A stretch of 64,000 bases of DNA from the NCBI GenBank assembly GCA_038049695.1, contig CP142457.1, forward strand, positions 60,694,501-60,758,500, given 5' to 3'. The notes below the pieces were generated by a model. That model searched no databases. It was not told where the DNA came from and was given only the letters and a program-made list of their open reading frames with translations. Source of the DNA: Cinnamomum chago. Lineage: Eukaryota; Streptophyta; Magnoliopsida; Laurales; Lauraceae. Each line of letters opens with the position of its first letter. Positions within the stretch are counted from its first letter, which is position 1. The translations under genes and the position numbers were made by a program. Shown here piece by piece: positions 59,232 through 64,000 of this stretch.

Positions 59232-61586
59232 GGTCTTGGACCTCATTGACCAACCTATTCTTTAATAGTTAAATCATTTTGTTGGTCATGTTGCTTTGCA
59301 TTTTGGTTCTTTCTTAGTTACATTTCATAAAATGCATTGTTTCTTTATGATCAATTGATTTTGTTTTCATACACCATTCTAAGTTACACTTCATGGTTTT
59401 CAAAATCTTTTGATTATAATTTCATCATGTTTGATTTGCTTTTTGCACTCATATGCCTTGCATTGCATTTCTTTACATGATTTATTGATTGTGATGTTAA
59501 AAGCTTTCATAGCTAGATTTATTCATGATCAATTGTTGTTGAATCATTTGTAAGACTTTTTGAACAAATGATTTGACTCAATTCAAGTTTTTCCATGGAC
59601 TTCTAAGTTATACCCTTATATGGAAATTCATTGTTTTGAATTATTCAACTTGTATGTGTTTCAATTAAGTTATATCTTTTAATATACATGTTGAAAATTG
59701 ATCTTCAAAATCTTTCCTTTTATGCTCATTGTAGGATTTTGTTGATTTGAAGATTGTTTGAATGGAAATGCTCTATAACCTCTTTAGTTATATTCATCTA
59801 AGCATGTTCCATGTTCTCATTTCCTTTTCTTTTGGTTTCATTATCTTAGAATTGGAAATGAATGTTGTTTGCATCTTTGCTTATTTAGTTATTCTTTTTA
59901 TATGCAAATGACTTTTGGTTCCATGTATGGTTGTGATCTTAGTTTCATTTGTAGAAACCATACTAGAACCTAAATCCATCCTCTATGCTCGCTAGTCATA
60001 TCTTTATGGATGGTTATGATGTTGATTCATGTAGATTCTCTTGGTGTCATCCTTATACATGTTTCAACTTCATAAGTAGTGTTCTTAATCATATGAATCT
60101 CTTTGAAATCCATTCCTTACATTTATGTTGGTTGATGGATATCTTAGTGTTGAATTCATATGATCTAGACACTTTGGAAATTGCATGCATTACAAAGCTT
60201 TATCCTTTTGCATTGCAATTTGCCTTGTTCATCACTATGCTCTTTAGGAATATCTTTAAAAGTGATGAATATGCATTTATGATGCTTGATGGTAGTGTGT
60301 CACATCCTTGCTTTGATTAATGTTATCATAGTCAATTGGTTTCATTTGGTATAACTTTCCATTGATTTCTTATCCAATTGATATCTTATCTTGTGTATGT
60401 GATAGACCTTGTGTGCATTGGACTAAACTTGATAAGTAATATGATCTTTCCATGTCACACACCATTAGCATCATAATGTTCATGATTGCCACCTCCTTTG
60501 CTCATATAGGTATATCTCATGACCACCATGTTTATGTGTTCATAATATTGGTTAGTTATTAGTTGAGGTTGGCTTCATGTTTGAATTTCATTTCACTCAT
60601 TCATGCACTTTAATAAGTCATATTTTTTGATTGAATGAAATGATTTTCAAAATCTTACATAGCATATGATTTTCATAAGTAATATTGATTGATGCTATGT
60701 TTGAGTAAACCCCATATCATGGATAGCTCTAATTTGAATTTCTCATAATAGTTATACTTTTAAATCCATTTTAGAGTGATTGATTTTATAGTCACATCCT
60801 TTAATCTCAATTGATATGTTTGTTTCAATTGATATCCATGATTGCTTCTCCCATTAGACCTAGCTCTCTTTTGGTAATTTGATCATATGAGCTTTATAGT
60901 TAAATGAATCTAATCCTTTCTTTGAAGTTGACCCTCACTTGGTTAAACCATCTTCTTCTTGTACCTAATAGTTAAATCTTTGTCAAAAGTTTGACAAAAG
61001 AAGAGAATGGATTGAGGGGGAGTGTAAACCTTCATAGGAAGTATTAGTTGTGATCAAATTGACCCTAGGATTGCCTTTGAACCCTTAGAGACTACTACCT
61101 CACATGATAGCCTGTTATGTATTTCATCTTCGATTTCATTTGTTAACAGGTGCTACTAATGGTATTTTCCTTGTTTCATGTGTGTAGGTACCTTTGCAAT
61201 TTAATGGCAAAGGGGGAGAAATTATGCAAGTTCTCAAAAGGGTGAAGAGAAAGTCCAAGCTTCCAAAGGGGAGAGTTATGTATGATCTTCTACAAAGGGA
61301 GAGAATGCATACCTTGCCAAAGGAAGAGAGAGGCATGGTCAAAGGGGGAGAGCAAATAGAAGAAAGAAAGCTTGGAGCTAAAGAAGATGCTTGGCCAAAG
61401 AGAGGAAGATGAGAAGAAAGCTTGAAGAATGATCAAGCTCCAAGCATCAAGAAGAGTGAAGTAAAGAGCCAAAGAGCCCAAGCTAAGAGAAGGAGCATCC
61501 AAGAAGATTTCAAGTCTTGTCAAGCTTAGGGGGAGCTAAAGACAAAGTGTGTTTTTTCAATGATGAGTAAGTTGCCATCAAATTGC
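59232..61586 (+). other. Element 3 post-gag non-coding region with multiple polypurine tracts
   Basis: About 2.4 kb of AT-rich DNA without a supported gene, homologous to 1-2280 of element 1 and 25920-28307 of element 2. Extra GGGGGAG motifs lie near 61016, 61210, 61344 and 61529. The second is preceded by TTTGCAATTTAATGG, a one-mismatch copy of the sequence found just inside the LTR. An open frame at 59985-60320 (111 codons, ATG start) parallels one in element 2. Confidence 0.7.
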
Positions 61587-61629
61587 AAAGGGGGAGATTG
61601 TTAGGTCTTTTGTTTTTGCAATTTGATGG
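61575..61629. promoter_or_regulatory. Inverted repeat bracketing the PPT/3' LTR junction (element 3)
   Basis: The 15-bp arms CCATCAAATTGCAAA (61575-61589) and TTTGCAATTTGATGG (61615-61629) are perfect reverse complements with the PPT and LTR start in the loop. The right arm also exists in the 5' LTR but lacks a partner there, so only the 3' end of the RNA can form this hairpin. Confidence 0.72.
61587..61598 (+). promoter_or_regulatory. Primary polypurine tract (element 3)
   Basis: AAAGGGGGAGAT lies immediately before TGTTAGG of the 3' LTR. It is the expected plus-strand priming site. Confidence 0.87.
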
Positions 61630-63490
61630 ATGCATTGCATATTGGCATCATTTGTATTCACACACTACCATTGGTTTAGAAAACCCTTGAAATCTAGTTT
61701 TATACATGCATAGTTTTTAGATTTGGAAAAGTTTGTGTTTTATGCATGGTTTGGTTCTAAACTTGGATGCATTGGTTTTAGAACCCAAAACTCTTTTGAA
61801 AACCTAATTCCTTGTGCATTATATTTGGAAAATCATGTTAGGTATTTAGGTTTGAGCTTTGCATGCATTCATTACAAAAAGAATCATTTTTGTATGCTTG
61901 TTCACTTGAAAAGAGTTTTATCAAATCAAGCTAGCCTTTGGTTTTAAATCTTTGAATCATTTTAGGCTTTGTGTGTTTCATGTTTTTAAATGTTTTAAAA
62001 CATGTTTTTAAGCTTGGTTTAGTGACCCACAAAATTCCACAAAGAAAATCTTCAAAATGTAAAAGTTGGAATTTTTGGGGGTGTCCCGGCAGTGTCGCCG
62101 GTCGACCGAGACCTGGGTCTCGGTCGACCGAGAACACTGCAGGGCAAATGGGCTGTTTTTTGAACTGAAGCCCCAACGGTCAGAAATCTGACCGTTGTGC
62201 CTTCTCGGTCGACCGAGACCTCTTTGCCGGTCGACCGAGAACTAGCCGTTGGACACTTTTTGGCTATAAAGTCCATTCATTTCCAACCTTTTTCAAGGCT
62301 TGAACCATGAACCTTTGAGAGCATTTTGGAGCCATTGAAAGGGGATGAAGTTGGAAAGGCTAGGAGGCAATTAGGAGAGCTAAAGCTTGGATTATTAAGT
62401 TAAACCACCAAGTAAGCTCTACCTTTATTAATCATAGTTATGTGCTTTGTTTAAACTATTGGTATATGATATTTAGCATAATAACTATGATGTGTTGAAT
62501 CCATTCTTCTTCTAATCTTTGGTCTAATTAAGATTGGATTCTTCACCTTTGTTTTCAATCCAAGTTGTTAACTTTATTAATCATGCTTAGACAAAATCTT
62601 TGTTTTTCTTTCATAGCATGAGTCTTTTACTTGGTTGAAACATTGTTTGTTGTTTTCATTCATTTAAGCATTAGTTAAATTAATTTGGTTTTGAAAACAA
62701 CATGCACATGCATCACATGTTCTAATTTAGCCATTTTCATACAACTTGTTAGTCCTTGATTTTCATGTCATAAACAAGTTGAATTTCATACATGTGATTT
62801 GCATAAGACTTCAATCAATCTTTTATGAGCTTTAAACTTTGAATTGCTTTAAGCAATATATTTGATTAAGCCTTCTTTTTGAACTTGATTGAAGCCATCA
62901 CACACACACCTCATAAGCATACATCTTTGCATTCATAGAGTGTTTGTGTGAGTTTAGTTTTCACTTTCATATTAGCCTATTCAAGAGGCAATTCCATTGA
63001 GCTTAAATTGTAATCTCTTAGAGTGTTCTTTTGTTAAGACACTTTCTTTGAGAAAAATATATTTGTAAAGGTTATTGCTAAGCCTAAGAAAAGCAACTTG
63101 TAAGGTTATTGCTTAGCCTTTGAAAAGCAACTTGTAAGGTTATTGCTTAGCCTTTGAAAAGCATCTTGTAAGGTTATTGCTTAGCCTTTGAAAAGCATCT
63201 TGTAAGGGTTATTGCTTAGCCTAGTAAAAAGCATACTTAGTGGAATCCGGTGGGGTGTTGGAGACACAAGCCGGTAGTGGATGTAGGCACGTTAGCCGAA
63301 CCACTATAAATATTGTGTTGTGGTGCATGCTTTTGTGGTGATTGTTTATTTGAGCTTCCGCATTTTTTCTTATAATCACCACTTGTGACTAGTTTAGTTT
63401 AAGGAATTAAAATTGGTCTTAATTAGTCATTAGTTGTAGCTCACCCTATTCACCCCCCCCTCTAGGGTTCGGATCCATAGCGGACTTTCA
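61599..63490 (+). repeat. 3' LTR of element 3 (1,892 bp)
   Basis: Offset from the 5' LTR by 5,905 bp; same length and no difference seen by eye. TATAAAG recurs at 62265-62271. It is followed by the right target duplication GTCAT (63491-63495). Confidence 0.93.
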
Positions 63491-64000
63491 GTCATGGGTT
63501 TGAGTCCTCGCATCAATGCTCCCTCCCTCCCTCATAAATATATCTATATATATATTTTGGCCGAACGGGGATTCCGGATCTCAAGCACTAAGTGCAAATA
63601 AATAAAAAAAAAGCCCGAGCACTGCCCATCTATTAATAACTAAACCCCATACCCAAAGCCCAATCCATGAGCTCACTTACAAAAAAAGAAAACACTCTTC
63701 TTTTTAAGAGAAGAAATAAAATTGCTACTCTCTGACTTTTTGATTCTACTACATCCTAAATTTTGTTCTTCTTATATTGACCATTTACTTCATTTAAATG
63801 GAAAAATAAATTTACTATTTATTGTATGTTTATTATGATTTGATATTATTTCATCCAATTGTCATTCACACATGTCCATCCATCAATTCGTGAACCAAGC
63901 CCCGACCCGTGACCCGCAATAAGGTAAAAGAAGGAAAAAAAAGGGCTAAAAAATCGGTTTTTGATATTTCCGCCGAAAGTATCCGCGGTATACCTGAAGT
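63491..64000. repeat. Satellite array, right block: monomer A9 remainder (truncated by the window)
   Basis: Begins with the second GTCAT duplication. From 63496 it continues A9 in phase through the B-box-like motif, the CT-rich tract and the start of the first sub-repeat. The window ends before the first GA/CT inverted repeat. Confidence 0.95.

Larger units (their letters stand above)
55694..63490 (+). mobile_element. Element 3: complete gag-only Sirevirus-like LTR retrotransposon (7,797 bp)
   Basis: A plus-strand insertion with a perfect 5-bp duplication GTCAT (55689-55693 and 63491-63495). The two LTRs are each 1,892 bp and I saw no difference between them, so the insertion is very recent. 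The internal region is 4,013 bp: PBS, gag, a 2.4-kb non-coding region with extra polypurine tracts, and PPT. Pol is absent. It is related to element 2, but its LTR carries a different central segment (about 56457-57060), so it is a distinct subfamily. Confidence 0.92.

Noticed and set aside
61194-61412. Lysine/glutamate-rich frame before the 3' LTR (also 1884-2090 and 25975-26370) as a gene
   Set aside because: Its composition follows from the purine-rich multiple-PPT region; a short frame with no domain, and different lengths in the three elements.
59232-61586. Hidden or frameshifted pol in the post-gag region
   Set aside because: No stretch reads as reverse transcriptase, integrase or RNase H in any frame (for example no YVDD-type motif), and the region is too short for a Copia pol.

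Overview
This is plant nuclear heterochromatin with no conventional host gene that I can support. The plant assignment rests on LTR retrotransposons with an initiator-tRNA-Met primer-binding site, a CCHC Gag of Ty1/Copia type and hAT-type MITEs. I cannot name the species. No rRNA, tRNA, CRISPR or telomeric array was seen.

The backbone is a long-period satellite. Two diverged monomers, A (about 2,664 bp) and B (about 2,638 bp), alternate strictly head to tail as a dimeric higher-order repeat of about 5.30 kb. Seventeen monomers (A1-B1 to A8-B8, then A9) fill 4028-24173, 31701-55693 and 63491-64000. The array runs out of the window on the right and probably on the left. Each monomer contains a 0.5-kb hAT-type MITE with an 8-bp target duplication, a second one-ended hAT-like segment, a degenerate tRNA-like stretch with a B-box, and a tandem duplication of about 190 bp. 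Each copy of that duplication carries a GA/CT inverted repeat. Copy-specific variants form a mosaic, and one B-type tract sits inside an A monomer, so gene conversion or unequal exchange is active.

Three related LTR retrotransposons interrupt the array. Element 1 (1-4027, plus strand) is only a 3' part. Element 2 (24174-31700, minus strand) has 1,732-bp LTRs and target duplication TGATT. Element 3 (55694-63490, plus strand) has 1,892-bp LTRs and target duplication GTCAT. LTR pairs are nearly or fully identical, so the insertions are young. Elements 2 and 3 are complete between their LTRs but encode only a Gag-like protein (coiled coil, CCHC knuckle, lysine-rich tail) and no pol. They look like a gag-only, non-autonomous family related to the Sirevirus (SIRE/Maximus) branch of Ty1/Copia, presumably mobilised by an autonomous relative elsewhere.

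The retrotransposon non-coding DNA is rich in organised signals: clusters of GGTCGACC palindromes just upstream of a TATAAAG box, MSA-type (MYB3R) motifs suggesting G2/M-phase transcription, five 34-bp repeats each able to form a small hairpin, multiple polypurine tracts, and a 15-bp perfect inverted repeat that brackets the PPT/3' LTR junction in all three elements. Coordinates come from direct reading. Similarity statements are by eye, not from alignment software.
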